Shown here piece after piece: positions 20,891-31,774 of a stretch of DNA of 64,000 nucleotides. The notes under the pieces are model-generated. The model saw nothing but the letters and a program-made list of their open reading frames with translations. It did not search any database and was not told where the DNA came from. The stretch spans positions 496,001-560,000 of the forward strand of contig NZ_LT606951.1 of the NCBI RefSeq assembly GCF_900095205.1, read 5' to 3'. Source of the stretch: Polynucleobacter necessarius. Lineage in GTDB: Bacteria > Pseudomonadota > Gammaproteobacteria > Burkholderiales > Burkholderiaceae. The translations under genes were made by a program, and so were the position numbers. The first letter of the stretch is position 1. The number at the start of each line of letters is the position of its first letter.

Positions 20891-22102
20891 ATGATTCAGA
20901 TAGCCACGTCTTGGTTATTGCTTCTGTCAGTCATGTTTGGCATAGGGTGGCTGGCCTCGCGTTGGGATTTACGTCTTGAAAATCGCATGGATGAGCGGGA
21001 GCGCATGCGACAGCAGCGCTCAACCTTTAAAGGTTTAAGCCTCTTATTAAACGAGCAACCTGATCAAGCAATTGAAACTCTAGTGAAGATTGCCCAATTA
21101 GATCCAGAAACCATCGAATTGCATTTTTCTCTGGGTAATTTATTCCGTCGTCGTGGTGAGACTGAGCGCGCCATTAAAGTTCATCAGCACCTTGCTAATC
21201 GGGATGATTTAAAGCCGCGTGATCGTGATCATGCTGCCTATGAACTGGGGCGTGATTTCTTGCGTGCAGGCTTACTTGATAGAGCTGAAGCCTCTCTCAA
21301 TCGCGTTGGTGATGGCAAGTTTGCTGTGCCTGCAAAAGAAAGTCTTTTGGAGACGTATCAAGTAGAACGAGATTGGAAAAAAGCCATCATCGCTGCTACC
21401 GAGCTTGAAAGTCTGCAAGGGAAATCATACCATACTAAGATTGCCCAATTCCATTGTGAATTGGGGCAAGATGCATTGCGTCGCAAGGATCTAGGTGATG
21501 CAGAGCAATCGATAGCAAGGGCGTTGCAGGCTGTTCCTAATCATGCTCGCGCTTTAATTTTGCAGGGTGATTATTTAATGGCGGTAGAGCGCCCAGCCCA
21601 AGCAATCGAGGTTTGGAGTTTGGTTGCAGCCTCTCATCCTGCTTATATGCATTTATTAGCTGATCGGTGGATGGTGGCTCATACCGCTTTAGCTAAAGAA
21701 AATGAAGGACTTGATCGCCTTTGTGATTTGCTCAAGACTCAAGCTTCAGGTGAGCTCTTGGATGTTGTTCACAAGCAGATTATGAAAATTCGAGGACCTC
21801 AGGCAGCAAATGCCATGTTGTTCGAAGTAATGCAGCATTCTCCAAGTTTGAGTGCTTTATCTAAGTTAGCCGAAACCCGTTTGGCCTTAGAAGAAGGTAG
21901 CGCCAATCCAGAAAGACTCATGGAATTGCAATCTATCTTGAGTCTATTGCGGCAGCGTACTACTAGCTTGGCTCGTTACACTTGTGGTAATTGTGGCTTT
22001 AGGGCGCGAAGATTCTATTGGCAATGTCCAGGATGTAATCGCTGGGAGGCATATTCACCACGACGTAGCGAGGGGTCTGCTCCTAGCGGTCCTTCGATGT
22101 AA
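20891..22102 (+). CDS. lapB: Lipopolysaccharide assembly protein B (YciM)
   Basis: The 403-residue protein has one N-terminal membrane helix (IATSWLLLLSVMFGIGWLAS), then TPR repeats over about residues 35-350, and a C-terminal rubredoxin-like metal site formed by YTCGNCGF and WQCPGCNRW. LapB helps control LpxC turnover with FtsH and coordinates LPS synthesis. Only 63 bases separate it from ihfB, so the small lapA gene found between them in many proteobacteria is absent here. Confidence 0.93.
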   Translation: MIQIATSWLLLLSVMFGIGWLASRWDLRLENRMDERERMRQQRSTFKGLSLLLNEQPDQAIETLVKIAQLDPETIELHFSLGNLFRRRGETERAIKVHQHLANRDDLKPRDRDHAAYELGRDFLRAGLLDRAEASLNRVGDGKFAVPAKESLLETYQVERDWKKAIIAATELESLQGKSYHTKIAQFHCELGQDALRRKDLGDAEQSIARALQAVPNHARALILQGDYLMAVERPAQAIEVWSLVAASHPAYMHLLADRWMVAHTALAKENEGLDRLCDLLKTQASGELLDVVHKQIMKIRGPQAANAMLFEVMQHSPSLSALSKLAETRLALEEGSANPERLMELQSILSLLRQRTTSLARYTCGNCGFRARRFYWQCPGCNRWEAYSPRRSEGSAPSGPSM

Positions 22103-22166
22103 TTAATTAAAGAGTCATGATTTTTATGTTTAATGTCGGTAGCACTAAAAACTTTTTGGAGAATCA

Positions 22167-23531
22167 TTGAAAGTCACCATCATTGGCAGCGGTTATGTCG
22201 GTCTCGTTACAGGAGCTTGTTTTGCTGAGCAAGGTAATAATGTATTTTGCGTAGACGTTGATCCTAAAAAGATTGAGATTCTTAACGCTGGCGGCGTGCC
22301 GATTTATGAACCCGGCCTAAAAGAAATGATCGAGCGTAATAGAGCGGCTGGCAGACTTCAGTTCTCCACTGATATTGCTGCCTCTGTTGCTCATGGCGAC
22401 ATACAGTTCATTGCGGTAGGCACTCCTCCAGATGAAGATGGCTCCGCAGATTTGCAGTATGTTGTCGCAGCAGCTCGAAATATCGGTCGCTATATGACCA
22501 CCCCCAAGGTCATCGTTGATAAGTCAACCGTACCAGTAGGCACTGCAGATAAAGTCTCTGACGCCATTACCGAGGAGCTGGAAAAAAGAGGTCTATCTGC
22601 AGAATTGTGTTCGGTTGTCTCTAACCCTGAGTTTCTGAAAGAAGGTGCTGCGGTAGAAGACTTCATGCGTCCTGACCGTATTGTGATCGGTACAGAAAGT
22701 ACCCCTGCTGGTTTACGTGCCAAAGAGCAAATGCGAAAACTTTATGCACCATTTAACCGCCACCATGAGCGTACCTATTACATGGATGTGAAAAGTGCGG
22801 AGATAACAAAATATGCTGCTAATGCGATGTTAGCTACGCGCATCTCCTTTATGAATGAGTTGGCCAATTTGGCGGACTTAGTAGGTGCGGATATTGAAGC
22901 GGTTCGTCAAGGTATTGGATCAGATAGTCGGATTGGTTACGGCTTTCTATATTCAGGTACAGGCTATGGCGGCTCATGTTTCCCAAAAGATGTGTCAGCG
23001 TTATCAAAGACCGCTAAAGAGCATGGTCGCGATCTCAAAATCCTTGATGCCGTCGAAGCTGTCAATGAGTTGCAAAAATATATCTTGGTAGAGAAGATCG
23101 AAAAGCGCTTTGGTAAAGATCTGAAGGGTATGAAGTTTGCTCTGTGGGGTTTAGCATTTAAACCCAATACAGACGATATGCGTGAAGCGCCTAGTAGAGT
23201 CATTATTGCTGAGCTGGTAAAGCGTGGCGCAAAAGTAGTGGCATATGACCCAGTTGCCATGCCAGAGGCTAAGCATGCATTGGAAATAGATTTTAGGAAC
23301 AATCCTGAAGGTCTTAAGCAAGTATCAATGACCGATGATCCGATGTCCGCTCTAAACGATGCTGATTCCTTGGTAATAGTGACTGAGTGGAAGGTTTTTA
23401 GAAGTCCTGACTTTGATCTGCTGATGCAAAAACTGACTCGCCCCATCATTTTTGATGGACGCAATCTATATGAGCCAGCCTCTATGCAAGAATTAGGCGT
23501 TGAGTACTATGGCATTGGACGACATAATTAA
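22167..23531 (+). CDS. ugd: UDP-glucose 6-dehydrogenase
   Basis: The 454-residue enzyme oxidises UDP-glucose to UDP-glucuronate for surface polysaccharide or LPS. The NAD motif [20 protein letters not shown] opens the protein; the start codon is TTG at 22167 behind a GGAGA element seven bases upstream. The catalytic cysteine lies in [14 protein letters not shown] and the conserved lysine region is [20 protein letters not shown]. It heads a likely envelope-sugar cluster with the heptose genes that follow. Confidence 0.95.
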   Translation: MKVTIIGSGYVGLVTGACFAEQGNNVFCVDVDPKKIEILNAGGVPIYEPGLKEMIERNRAAGRLQFSTDIAASVAHGDIQFIAVGTPPDEDGSADLQYVVAAARNIGRYMTTPKVIVDKSTVPVGTADKVSDAITEELEKRGLSAELCSVVSNPEFLKEGAAVEDFMRPDRIVIGTESTPAGLRAKEQMRKLYAPFNRHHERTYYMDVKSAEITKYAANAMLATRISFMNELANLADLVGADIEAVRQGIGSDSRIGYGFLYSGTGYGGSCFPKDVSALSKTAKEHGRDLKILDAVEAVNELQKYILVEKIEKRFGKDLKGMKFALWGLAFKPNTDDMREAPSRVIIAELVKRGAKVVAYDPVAMPEAKHALEIDFRNNPEGLKQVSMTDDPMSALNDADSLVIVTEWKVFRSPDFDLLMQKLTRPIIFDGRNLYEPASMQELGVEYYGIGRHN

Positions 23532-23563
23532 AGAAGATTAAAAAAGTAATAGAAAATACTTAC

Positions 23564-24493
23564 ATGGAAAAAGCCAACCCAGAACAGTTCTCCAAAACTC
23601 GCTTACTAGTAGTGGGGGATGTCATGCTGGATCGCTATTGGTTTGGTGATACCAATCGTATTTCTCCTGAGGCGCCCGTTCCGGTTGTGCAAGTAGGTAA
23701 GATTGATGAGCGTTTGGGCGGAGCAGCCAACGTTGCCCGTAACGTTGCTGCGCTGAAGGCCAACACTACTATCTTAGGTATTGTTGGTAATGATGAGTCT
23801 GGTAAACGTGTGGTTGAGTTGTTAAAAGCCGGTGGCGTTGATAGCCAGTTAGAAATTGATGCAGATGTGCCAACGATTGTGAAGCTGCGCGTGATTGCCC
23901 GTCAGCAACAGTTAATTCGTTTGGACTTTGAAGAGGCTCCTAGTGAAAAGGCGCTAGCCCATAAATTAGAGCGTTTCGAAAAATTGGTTGGTGATGCAGA
24001 TGTGGTGATTCTGTCTGATTACGGCAAGGGTGCTTTAGGTCAAGTGGCTCATATGATCGAGCAAGCTAGAGCCCAAAATAAAATGATCTTGGTTGATCCT
24101 AAGGGCGAGGATTACGAAAAATATCGCGGCGCCACTGTTTTAACCCCGAATCGTAGTGAGTTACGTCAAGTAGTTGGTAAGTGGAGTAGCGAAGAGGGCT
24201 TAACTAATAAGGCTCAAGAACTCAGAAAATCCCTTGATCTAGAAGCTCTACTATTAACTCGTTCTGAAGAGGGTATGAGTCTGTATACCGACGCAGGAAT
24301 GAGTCATGTCAAAGCGCAGGCACGTGAAGCCTTTGATGTTTCTGGTGCCGGCGATACGGTGATTGCAACGCTTGCCGTGGCACTAGCTGCTAAATGGCCG
24401 TTAGAGAGGGCTATGGCACTTGCAAACCGTGCTGGTGGCATCGTCGTTGGTAAGCTTGGAACTGCAACCGTTACTTCAGAGGAATTACAGTGA
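23564..24493 (+). CDS. rfaE1: D-glycero-beta-D-manno-heptose-7-phosphate kinase (HldA / RfaE domain I)
   Basis: The 309-residue PfkB-type kinase has [21 protein letters not shown], the [16 protein letters not shown] substrate motif and the anion-hole/catalytic motif [17 protein letters not shown]. It is the kinase half only; the nucleotidyltransferase domain of E. coli HldE is absent, as is usual in betaproteobacteria where rfaE2 is separate. It phosphorylates heptose-7-phosphate for inner-core LPS. Its stop overlaps the GTG start of hldD. Confidence 0.93.
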   Translation: MEKANPEQFSKTRLLVVGDVMLDRYWFGDTNRISPEAPVPVVQVGKIDERLGGAANVARNVAALKANTTILGIVGNDESGKRVVELLKAGGVDSQLEIDADVPTIVKLRVIARQQQLIRLDFEEAPSEKALAHKLERFEKLVGDADVVILSDYGKGALGQVAHMIEQARAQNKMILVDPKGEDYEKYRGATVLTPNRSELRQVVGKWSSEEGLTNKAQELRKSLDLEALLLTRSEEGMSLYTDAGMSHVKAQAREAFDVSGAGDTVIATLAVALAAKWPLERAMALANRAGGIVVGKLGTATVTSEELQ

Positions 24494-25509
24494 CTATTAT
24501 CGTAACTGGCACGGCTGGATTTATTGGTGCCAATATCGTTCAAGCCCTCAACGCTCGGGGAGAGAAAAATATTATTGCGGTCGACGATCTACGTCCTGCA
24601 GATAAGTACCGTAATCTAGCGGATCTTGATATCGTCGATTATCTCGATAAAGATGAGTTTTTAGATGCATTTAGAAGTGGTCGCCTCGGCAAGATTAAGG
24701 TAGTTTTTCATGAGGGCGCATGCTCTGATACGATGGAGACTGATGGTATTTTCATGATGGCGAATAACTATCGCTACACCATGGATTTGCTCGATATTTG
24801 TACAGAGCAAAAAGTGCAACTTCTCTACGCTTCCTCTGCAGCTACCTATGGTGGCTCTGATGTTTTTGTAGAAAGTCGTGAACATGAGAAACCTCTCAAT
24901 ATTTACGGGTACTCTAAATTTTTATTTGATCAGGTGATGCGTAAGCGCTTCGCTGAAAATGCAAATACTGCACAAGTAGTTGGTTTTCGTTATTTCAATG
25001 TCTATGGGCCTCGTGAGTCACATAAAGGGCGTATGGCCTCAGTCGCGTTTCATCAATATCATCAATACAAAGCCAATGGTTATGTAAAGCTATTTGGTGA
25101 GTACGGTGGCTATGGCCCTGGCGAGCAAAGTCGTGATTTTGTGTCTGTTGAAGATGTGGTGAAGGTCAACCTATATTTTCTAGATCACCCAGAAATCAGC
25201 GGCATTTTTAATCTGGGTAGCGGTCGCGCGCAACCTTTTAATGATGTAGCTCATGCGGTTGTCAACGCAATGCGTAAGTTAGATAAAGCACAATCAGTTA
25301 GCCTAGTCGAATTGGCAAAAGAAAAAACCATTGAGTACATTCCTTTTCCGGATGCGCTCAGAGGAAAATACCAGTGCTTTACACAAGCCGACCTTACTAA
25401 ACTGAGGGCTGCTGGATACACAGAACCCTTCCTAAATGTTGAGCAGGGTGTAGGCAGATATATAGAGTGGTTAGAGGCTAATTCTGGTTTCTTAGCTAAC
25501 CCCGTGTAA
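24490..25509 (+). CDS. hldD: ADP-L-glycero-D-manno-heptose-6-epimerase
   Basis: The 339-residue SDR-fold epimerase starts with GTG at 24490 in a GTGA overlap with the upstream stop. [20 protein letters not shown] binds [13 protein letters not shown] carries the serine/threonine site and [10 protein letters not shown] provides the YxxxK pair. FNVYGPRE is typical of extended SDRs. It makes the final activated heptose for LPS core and is intact. Confidence 0.94.
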   Translation: MTIIVTGTAGFIGANIVQALNARGEKNIIAVDDLRPADKYRNLADLDIVDYLDKDEFLDAFRSGRLGKIKVVFHEGACSDTMETDGIFMMANNYRYTMDLLDICTEQKVQLLYASSAATYGGSDVFVESREHEKPLNIYGYSKFLFDQVMRKRFAENANTAQVVGFRYFNVYGPRESHKGRMASVAFHQYHQYKANGYVKLFGEYGGYGPGEQSRDFVSVEDVVKVNLYFLDHPEISGIFNLGSGRAQPFNDVAHAVVNAMRKLDKAQSVSLVELAKEKTIEYIPFPDALRGKYQCFTQADLTKLRAAGYTEPFLNVEQGVGRYIEWLEANSGFLANPV

Positions 25510-25546
25510 GTCAGTCAACGTAACAAATATCTCCTCGTTGTAAACG

Positions 25547-25580
25547 ATCCACGCGCACTTTGTGTCCATGGATTTTTTTT
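25547..25580 (+). terminator. Rho-independent terminator after hldD
   Basis: ATCCA pairs with TGGAT, and an inner GCAC/GTGT stem closes a TTT loop; the two stems are separated by a small internal loop. A run of eight Ts follows. It lies 38 bases beyond the hldD stop. Confidence 0.6.
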
Positions 25581-25598
25581 ATTTACATAGGAGAGTAG

Positions 25599-26039
25599 AT
25601 GACTCAATATTTAATTTTAGGTAGTGCGCAGAATTTACTAAAAGCTGTAGCTGTGACGTTATATGTTTCTGGTTCTGGAGCGGTGTATGCTACCCCCATT
25701 AATGTCAATATGGTCACTCAAACTGAGCTGGAAAGCATCAAAGATATTGGATCCTCAAAAGCAAAGACAATTATTGCGGAACGATTAGATGGCGGGCATT
25801 TTCAGGATGCCAATGATTTGCAAAAACGAGTGCGTGGCATAGGGATGAAATCTGTCGAGAAAATGGTGGATAACGGTCTAACTATTGAGGCGCCGAGTTC
25901 CTTTCGGGAGCCAAATAGACGTACTAAAAAAGAGGGCGCGGCTTCTAGCCGACGCAGTTCTCGTCATCAGACTAGAGTGCTCGCAATCAGCCGGAGCGTA
26001 CGGGAACAAGTCGCCGAAATTAAGCCCTTGCGTGTATGA
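25599..26039 (+). CDS. ComEA-family helix-hairpin-helix DNA-binding protein
   Basis: This is an intact 146-residue protein with an N-terminal hydrophobic signal segment, then one ComEA-type HhH domain: INVNMVTQTELESIKDIGSSKAKTII...VRGIGMKSVEKMV (about residues 30-85). The C-terminal tail is basic and low in complexity (RRTKKEGAASSRRSSRHQ). ComEA-like proteins bind incoming DNA in the periplasm during natural transformation, although many short betaproteobacterial versions are uncharacterised. The gene has a good GGAGAG ribosome-binding element. Confidence 0.8.
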   Translation: MTQYLILGSAQNLLKAVAVTLYVSGSGAVYATPINVNMVTQTELESIKDIGSSKAKTIIAERLDGGHFQDANDLQKRVRGIGMKSVEKMVDNGLTIEAPSSFREPNRRTKKEGAASSRRSSRHQTRVLAISRSVREQVAEIKPLRV

Positions 26040-26064
26040 AGTGGCTTATGGCTAAAATGGTTTT

Positions 26065-26979
26065 ATGAGCACACCTTCCTCCTACCTTACTATTTCCCAG
26101 ACAGTAGGCAATACGCCTTTAGTACGATTGCAGCGTATTCCTGGTCTAGAAAATGAAAATCGCAATAACGTGATTTTGGGTAAGTTAGAAGGAAACAATC
26201 CAGCCGGGTCGGTTAAGGACCGACCTGCGCTGTCGATGATTTCTCGAGCCCAAGAATGTGGCGAAATTAAACCTGGTGATACGTTGATTGAAGCGACGAG
26301 TGGCAATACGGGAATTGCGTTGGCGATGACAGCAGTCATGCTTGGCTACAAAATGATTTTAGTCATGCCTGAAAATCAAAGCATTGAGCGACGTCAAAGC
26401 ATGGCCGCTTATGGGGCCGAATTAATCTTGACGGACGCTTCAGGGGGCATGGAGTTTGCAAGAGATTACGCCCTGCAGCTCCAAAAAGAGGGGCGGGGCA
26501 AATTGCTCGATCAATTTGCTAACCCTGATAACCCTAGAGCGCACATAGAAACTACTGGGCCTGAAATTTGGCGTGATACGGATGGGCAGATTACTCATCT
26601 TGTTTCCGCTATGGGGACGACAGGAACGATCACTGGCGTATCCACTTTTCTCAAGTCGATGAATCCCGAGATACAGATCGTTGGGGTCCAGCCTGAAGAA
26701 GGCTCCCAAATTCCTGGAATTCGTAAATGGGCGCCAGAATATCTACCAAAAATTTATCAGGGCGATAAGGTGGATCGCGTTGAATATGTTTCTCAGGCGG
26801 ATGCAGAAGAAATGACTCGTCGTATGGCGGTTGAAGAAGGCATATTCTGTGGCATTTCAGCTGGAGGAGCCTTGGTGGCGGCCCTCAGAATAGCGCGTCA
26901 AGTTGAAAATGCTACTATTGTTTTTGTAGTATGTGACCGTGGTGACCGCTATCTATCGACAGGAGTTTTTCCTGCTTAA
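26065..26979 (+). CDS. cysM: Cysteine synthase B (O-acetylserine sulfhydrylase)
   Basis: The 304-residue PLP enzyme has the lysine in GNNPAGSVKDRPALSMI and the phosphate/substrate loop EATSGNTGIALAM. The later ISAGGALVAALRIARQ and VVCDRGDRYLSTGVF segments are CysM-like. It makes cysteine from O-acetylserine and sulfide or thiosulfate. It ends 13 bases before the convergent mltB stop codon. Confidence 0.93.
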   Translation: MSTPSSYLTISQTVGNTPLVRLQRIPGLENENRNNVILGKLEGNNPAGSVKDRPALSMISRAQECGEIKPGDTLIEATSGNTGIALAMTAVMLGYKMILVMPENQSIERRQSMAAYGAELILTDASGGMEFARDYALQLQKEGRGKLLDQFANPDNPRAHIETTGPEIWRDTDGQITHLVSAMGTTGTITGVSTFLKSMNPEIQIVGVQPEEGSQIPGIRKWAPEYLPKIYQGDKVDRVEYVSQADAEEMTRRMAVEEGIFCGISAGGALVAALRIARQVENATIVFVVCDRGDRYLSTGVFPA

Positions 26980-26992
26980 GCTTTAGCAAGGA

Positions 26993-28246
26993 TCAACTAG
27001 GCTTCCCATTTTTCTTAGAGTGAGTCTTCTTAGACTTTGATTTTTCGGTACTCGTTTTGCTATAGTTAGTTTTCATCGGAGTATCAACGGGTACTACACT
27101 TTGATTTTTATACCCTAAAGCTTCAGCAAACTCAGCAACACTTTGCGCATAAAAGTAACTGCGGTTGTATTGAACGATCGTCAGGAAGTTATTTAACCCA
27201 ACAAAATATTGCACTTGGTCCATACCTTCTTTATCAGGGTAGGGCAAGTCGACGATGAAGGCTTTGCTCTGAGGTTCTACTCCGCCACTTTGAAGGTCAC
27301 CCTGTTTCTTGGTTAAAATGCCCTTATCAATAAGTTCTTGAACAGTGAATTTCAATTGAGGTTCACCATTGGCCAATTCTTTTGCAGCATTGATGCCATT
27401 TGCTTGAACTGGAAAAGAAATGGGCATCCCAGGTTGCCAGCCATGTTTCTTCATAAAGTTAGCAACGCTTGCAATAGCGTCTTTGGGGCTTTGTCTGAGA
27501 TCGATTTGACCGTCTCCATCACCATCTACTGCGAAACTTCGAATGCTGCTGGGCATAAATTGGGGCAGCCCAATGGCGCCAGCATATGAGCTATTTTGGT
27601 TTAAGCAGGCATTAAAGCGAGTGGCATTGACTCCCTGAGTGCTGTATTTAGAGGGCAGCCTGCCGCCTGCCTCAGCCCAACACATGAGGATCAGGTCCTT
27701 GAGTTGATCCTTAAATAACTGCTCTCGGGCTAATTTATTGGGCGTTTCTGGGTAACTAAAGGCAAGGGTGGATAAAACATCTTTAACCCTGAAATTACCA
27801 GTTTGCCGGCCATAGATCGTCTCAATCCCAATAATGGCCACAATAATTTCAGCGGGCACGCCCGAGTCTTGCTCAATTTGACTCAAAAAGGCCTGATTTT
27901 GCTCCCAAAAGGCTTTGCCAGCTTTTAGTCGAACCGGTTCGATGAAGCGTTTTCGGTAGGCTAGCCAATTCTTTTTAAAAGTGCCCGATGGGGGTAATAC
28001 CAATTTCCGAATCGATGGAATCGTTTTAGCATCTGAAAAGCCCGATTCTAGGCTTGGGAGAGGGATTTCTTGATTTTGGGAAACCTGGCTCAATAGCTCG
28101 TTGAGGTTTTGGCTAAAGTAAGCCTCCGAGACTGAATCATTGGTCTGGTTTACGATGGGTTGCTGAGTTTGAGTTGGCTGAGTTGGGGTGCTGGTGCATC
28201 CAATCAGTGTGATTGCAAACAATAGGTGGGAGACGCGAAAGCTCAT
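26993..28246 (-). CDS. mltB: Membrane-bound lytic murein transglycosylase B
   Basis: The 417-residue lipoprotein has the signal MSFRVSHLLFAITLIGC, with a lipobox cysteine at about residue 17. A GTG at 28279 would add 11 residues; I prefer the ATG at 28246 because it gives a standard lipoprotein signal. The catalytic glutamate lies in IIGIETIYGRQTGNF, and later blocks SSYAGAIGLPQFMPSSIR and VDGDGDGQIDL are characteristic of GH103 MltB. It cleaves peptidoglycan to anhydromuropeptides. The C-terminus is a lysine/serine-rich tail (KSKSKKTHSKKNGKPS). Confidence 0.9.
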   Translation of the reverse strand: MSFRVSHLLFAITLIGCTSTPTQPTQTQQPIVNQTNDSVSEAYFSQNLNELLSQVSQNQEIPLPSLESGFSDAKTIPSIRKLVLPPSGTFKKNWLAYRKRFIEPVRLKAGKAFWEQNQAFLSQIEQDSGVPAEIIVAIIGIETIYGRQTGNFRVKDVLSTLAFSYPETPNKLAREQLFKDQLKDLILMCWAEAGGRLPSKYSTQGVNATRFNACLNQNSSYAGAIGLPQFMPSSIRSFAVDGDGDGQIDLRQSPKDAIASVANFMKKHGWQPGMPISFPVQANGINAAKELANGEPQLKFTVQELIDKGILTKKQGDLQSGGVEPQSKAFIVDLPYPDKEGMDQVQYFVGLNNFLTIVQYNRSYFYAQSVAEFAEALGYKNQSVVPVDTPMKTNYSKTSTEKSKSKKTHSKKNGKPS

Positions 28247-28329
28247 GCGGAAGGCGGTGGGTTTTTGGGAATTAAGCACGTTTTATTAGATTATAAAAAT
28301 TACAAATTTGCTATTGAGGATTTTGAGTA

Positions 28330-29251
28330 ATGACAACAGGATACATAACTCATCCAGACTTTCTGAAACATGAGATGGGAAGCCATCATCCAGAGTGTCC
28401 CGAACGAATTCAGGCGATTAATGATCAATTAATTCGAAGTGGTGTTGATCGCTTTTTGCATCATTTGGATGCGCCGTTGGCAACCGAGGATCAGCTTGAG
28501 TTAGTTCATAGTCCGGACCATGTTTCTTTTGTAAAGGAGCGAGCTCCGGAGAGCGGGTACTTCATGTTCGATGGTGACACCATTATGAATCCCCATACTT
28601 ATAGGGTATCTCTTTGCGCTGCTGGTGCTGCCATTGCAGGTGTAGATGCAGTGATGAAAGGGGAGGTGGAGAATGTTTTTTGTGCGGTAAGACCACCAAG
28701 GTCACCATGCTGAGCCGACCCGCTCTATGGGCTTTTGTTTATTTGATAACGTCGCTATTGCAGCGCGTTATGCGATGGAAACCTATGGTATTGAGCGAGT
28801 CGCCATTATTGATTTTGACGTTCATCATGGCAACGGCACGGAGGCGGCATTTTTCAACGATCCTAATGTCTTGATGTGCAGTTTCTTTCAGCACCCTTTT
28901 TATCCCTATAGCGGTTTGGATCATGCTAGCAATATGGTGAATGTCCCCTTGCCTGCGGCGATTTGCGGTGATGTAGTACGTTCGATTGTGGAGGAAAGGT
29001 GGATGCCTGCTTTGCAGAATTTTGAGCCAGAACTCATTATTATTTCTGCAGGCTTTGATGCGCATCGGGAAGATGATTTAGGTCAGATGGGGCTGGTAGA
29101 GGATGATTATGCTTGGATTACCAATCGTTTAAAAGTGATCGCTAATGACTATGCACAAGGCCGCATCGTGAGTTGCTTGGAGGGTGGTTACAATCTTTCG
29201 GCTTTAGGCCGCAGCGTGGTGGCTCACATTAAGGCATTAGCCGATATTTAA
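28330..29251 (+). pseudogene. Histone deacetylase-family (acetoin utilisation / HDAC) protein, one frameshift
   Basis: The N-terminal half (HPDFLKHEMGSHHPECPERIQAI, FDGDTIMNPHTY) and the C-terminal half (IIDFDVHHGNGTEAAF, IISAGFDAHREDDLGQMGL) together match bacterial HDAC-like amidohydrolases, which bind zinc through the DxH and D residues. The frame is lost at about 28696, exactly in the catalytic RPPGHHAEP segment; deleting one A after CCACC would restore it. All other motifs are preserved and no further lesion was seen. This may be a recent pseudogene or a sequencing error, unlike the multiply broken neighbours. Confidence 0.87.
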
Positions 29252-29295
29252 TATATTAAATGCAATTGAGTAAAAACTGAAATCGAAAGCAAAAG

Positions 29296-30963
29296 ATGGC
29301 AAATATTTATGAACAAGGTTTGGATCGCAACCCAGCCAACTACACCCCCATTACTCCGCTCTTATTTTTAGAGCGCTCAGCCGAAATTTACCCTAACAAA
29401 ACGGCCATTATCCATGGGAATTTATGTCAGACTTGGATGCAAACATATGAGCGTTGCCGTCGCTTAGCTAGCGCTTTGCAAAAATATGGCATAGGTTTAG
29501 GGGATACGGTAGCGGTGATGCTGCCAAATACTCCACCGATGGTTGAGGCGCACTTTGGTATTCCTATGGCAGGGGGGGGCGGTTTTGAATGCTCTGAAAT
29601 ACTCGCTTAGATGCCGAATCGGTGGCATTTATGCTCAATCATGGTGAGGCTAAGGTAGTGATTGTTGACCCAGAGTTTTCTGGGGTAATGAAAAAAGCTC
29701 TTGAGATTGCGAAAAAAGATTCTGGCCGTGACTTTTTAGTCATCGATGTTGAAGAAAAAGAATTTGAAGTGCCTGGAGAAAAACTAGGAAAGCTAACCTA
29801 TGAGCAATTACTAGCTGAAGGTGATCCCAAGTTTGCATGGCAAGTACCCGCAGATGAATGGCAAGCAATTTGCTTGAATTACACGTCTGGGAACTACTGG
29901 CAATCCAAAGGGAGTGGTTTATCACCATCGTGGCGCCGCAATTAATGCTGTTTCTAATGTGTTGGACTTGGGATATCAATAAGCATCCAGTGTATTTATG
30001 GACGCTCCCGATGTTCCATTGCAATGGTTGGTGTTTCCCATGGACGATTGCTGCGCGAGCAGGCGTGAATGTTTGTTTGCGTCGTGTTGATGCACAACAT
30101 ATTTTTGCGGCGATTAAAGAGCATGGCGTAACGCATTATTGTGCTGCCCCAATCGTGCATAACCTATTGGTGAATGCTCCGGACGAATTAAAGGCTGGTG
30201 TGCCTGCAGGCGTGAAAGGTTTGATCGCAGGCGCGCTGCACCACCCGCATCAATTACCGAAGGTATGGAAAAGTTAGGCTTTGACTTAACTCACGTTTAT
30301 GGACTCACAGAGGTTTATGGTCCGGCGTCTGTTTGCGTCAAACAAGATGAGAGTGGAATGATTTAGATATTGGTGAGCGTGCTCGTTTAAATGCTCGTCA
30401 AGGCGTGCGTTATCACATGCAACAAGCAATCGCAGTTCTGGATCCAGAAAAACGATGAAGCCAGTGCCGGCTGACGGTGAAACCATGGGCGAAATTATGT
30501 TCAAGGGCAATATCGCTATGAAAGGTTATCTAAAAACGAAAAAGCAACTAAAGAAGCCTTTGAAGGGGGGCTGGTTCCATTCAGGCGATTTGGCTGTGAT
30601 GAATCCTGATGGCTATGTGAAGATGAAAGATCGCAGTAAAGACATCATCATCTCTGGCGGGGAGAATATCTCTTCCGTAGAGATTGAAGATGTTCTTTAT
30701 CGCCATCCTGCTGTGAATGCTGCCGCAGTCGTCGCGCTAAGCCCGACCCGAAGTGGGGCGAAACCCCCTGCGCCTTTCTGGAAATTAAGTCAGGAGCAGA
30801 GGTTACTGCTGAAGAGATTATTGCCCACTGTAAGCAACATTTAGCGGGCTTTAAGGTTCCTAGGGCTATTGTGTTCTGCGAGCTTCCCAAGACCTCTACA
30901 GGCAAAATTCAAAAGTTTGAATTGCGCAAACAGGCTGGATCGGCCGCCGCTATTGATGTCTAA
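29296..30963 (+). pseudogene. AMP-dependent acyl-CoA synthetase, multiply frameshifted
   Basis: The opening ANIYEQGLDRNPANYTPITPLLFLERSAEIYP is that of acyl-CoA synthetases of about 545 residues. Further pieces are found in changing frames: the AMP-binding LNYTSG segment near 29873, PMFHCNGWCFPWT near 30010, YGLTEVYGP near 30300 and GGENISSVEIEDVLYRHPAV near 30655-30715. The last 40 residues end at 30963 with TGKIQKFELRKQA. Breaks are visible near 29575 (a run of nine Gs), 29890, 30240, 30360, 30450 and 30750. The enzyme would activate fatty or short-chain acids; it is dead here. Confidence 0.92.
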
Positions 30964-31018
30964 AGCTTGAGCTACAAGGCGGATAAAATAGATCGTTAAC
31001 CATTATTGAGAATTCCAA

Positions 31019-31774
31019 ATGAAAATCTTAGTAGCCGTAAAACGCGTTGTAGATTATAACGTCAAAATTCGGGTCAAATCTGATAACTCAGGTGTAGATC
31101 TAGCAAATGTCAAAATGAGTATGAACCCTTTTGATGAAATCGCCGTCGAAGAAACGGTTCGTTTAAAAGAGGCTGGTGTAGCAACGGAAGTGGTGGTGAT
31201 GACTGCTGGCGCGACCCAATGCCAAGAAACTCTGCGTACCGCTTTAGCGATTGGAGCTGATCGTGCCATTTTGGTAGAAACAGCTTCTGATGTTGATTTA
31301 CAACCTTTGGCAGTAGCGAAGATTCTCAAGGCACTCTCCGAAAAAGAGCAAGCGCAAATTATTATTCTTGGTAAGCAAGCTATTGACGACGATAGCAATC
31401 AAACCGGTCAGATGCTTGCTAGCCTGATGGATATCCCACAGGCAACCTTTGCTTCTAAAGTGGTAGTTGCTGACGGTAAAGCTACCGTGACTCGTGAAGT
31501 GGATGGTGGATTGGAAACTATTGCACTGACATTGCCTGCTGTTATTACGACTGACTTGCGTCTTAATGAACCCCGTTATGTCACTTTGCCTAACATCATG
31601 AAGGCCAAGAAAAAAGTGATTGATATTGTCAAGCCTGAAGATTTGGGCGTCGACATTGCTCCGCGTCTCAAAACAATCAAAGTAGAAGAGCCACCTAAGC
31701 GCTCTGCCGGTGTCATGGTTGCTGATGTCGCAGCTCTTGTAGAAAAACTTAAAAATGAAGCGAAGGTGATTTAA
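31019..31774 (+). CDS. etfB: Electron transfer flavoprotein subunit beta
   Basis: The 251-residue protein starts [20 protein letters not shown] and has [12 protein letters not shown] and the [21 protein letters not shown] signature of ETF-beta. ETF accepts electrons from acyl-CoA and related dehydrogenases and passes them to ETF:quinone oxidoreductase. The stop directly abuts the ATG of etfA. It is intact, although the acyl-CoA genes on either side are broken. Confidence 0.96.
   Translation: MKILVAVKRVVDYNVKIRVKSDNSGVDLANVKMSMNPFDEIAVEETVRLKEAGVATEVVVMTAGATQCQETLRTALAIGADRAILVETASDVDLQPLAVAKILKALSEKEQAQIIILGKQAIDDDSNQTGQMLASLMDIPQATFASKVVVADGKATVTREVDGGLETIALTLPAVITTDLRLNEPRYVTLPNIMKAKKKVIDIVKPEDLGVDIAPRLKTIKVEEPPKRSAGVMVADVAALVEKLKNEAKVI

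Noticed and set aside
29560..29620. Programmed frameshifting at the G-run in the acyl-CoA synthetase
   Set aside because: The gene has at least five other breaks, so ordinary decay or error at a homopolymer is simpler.
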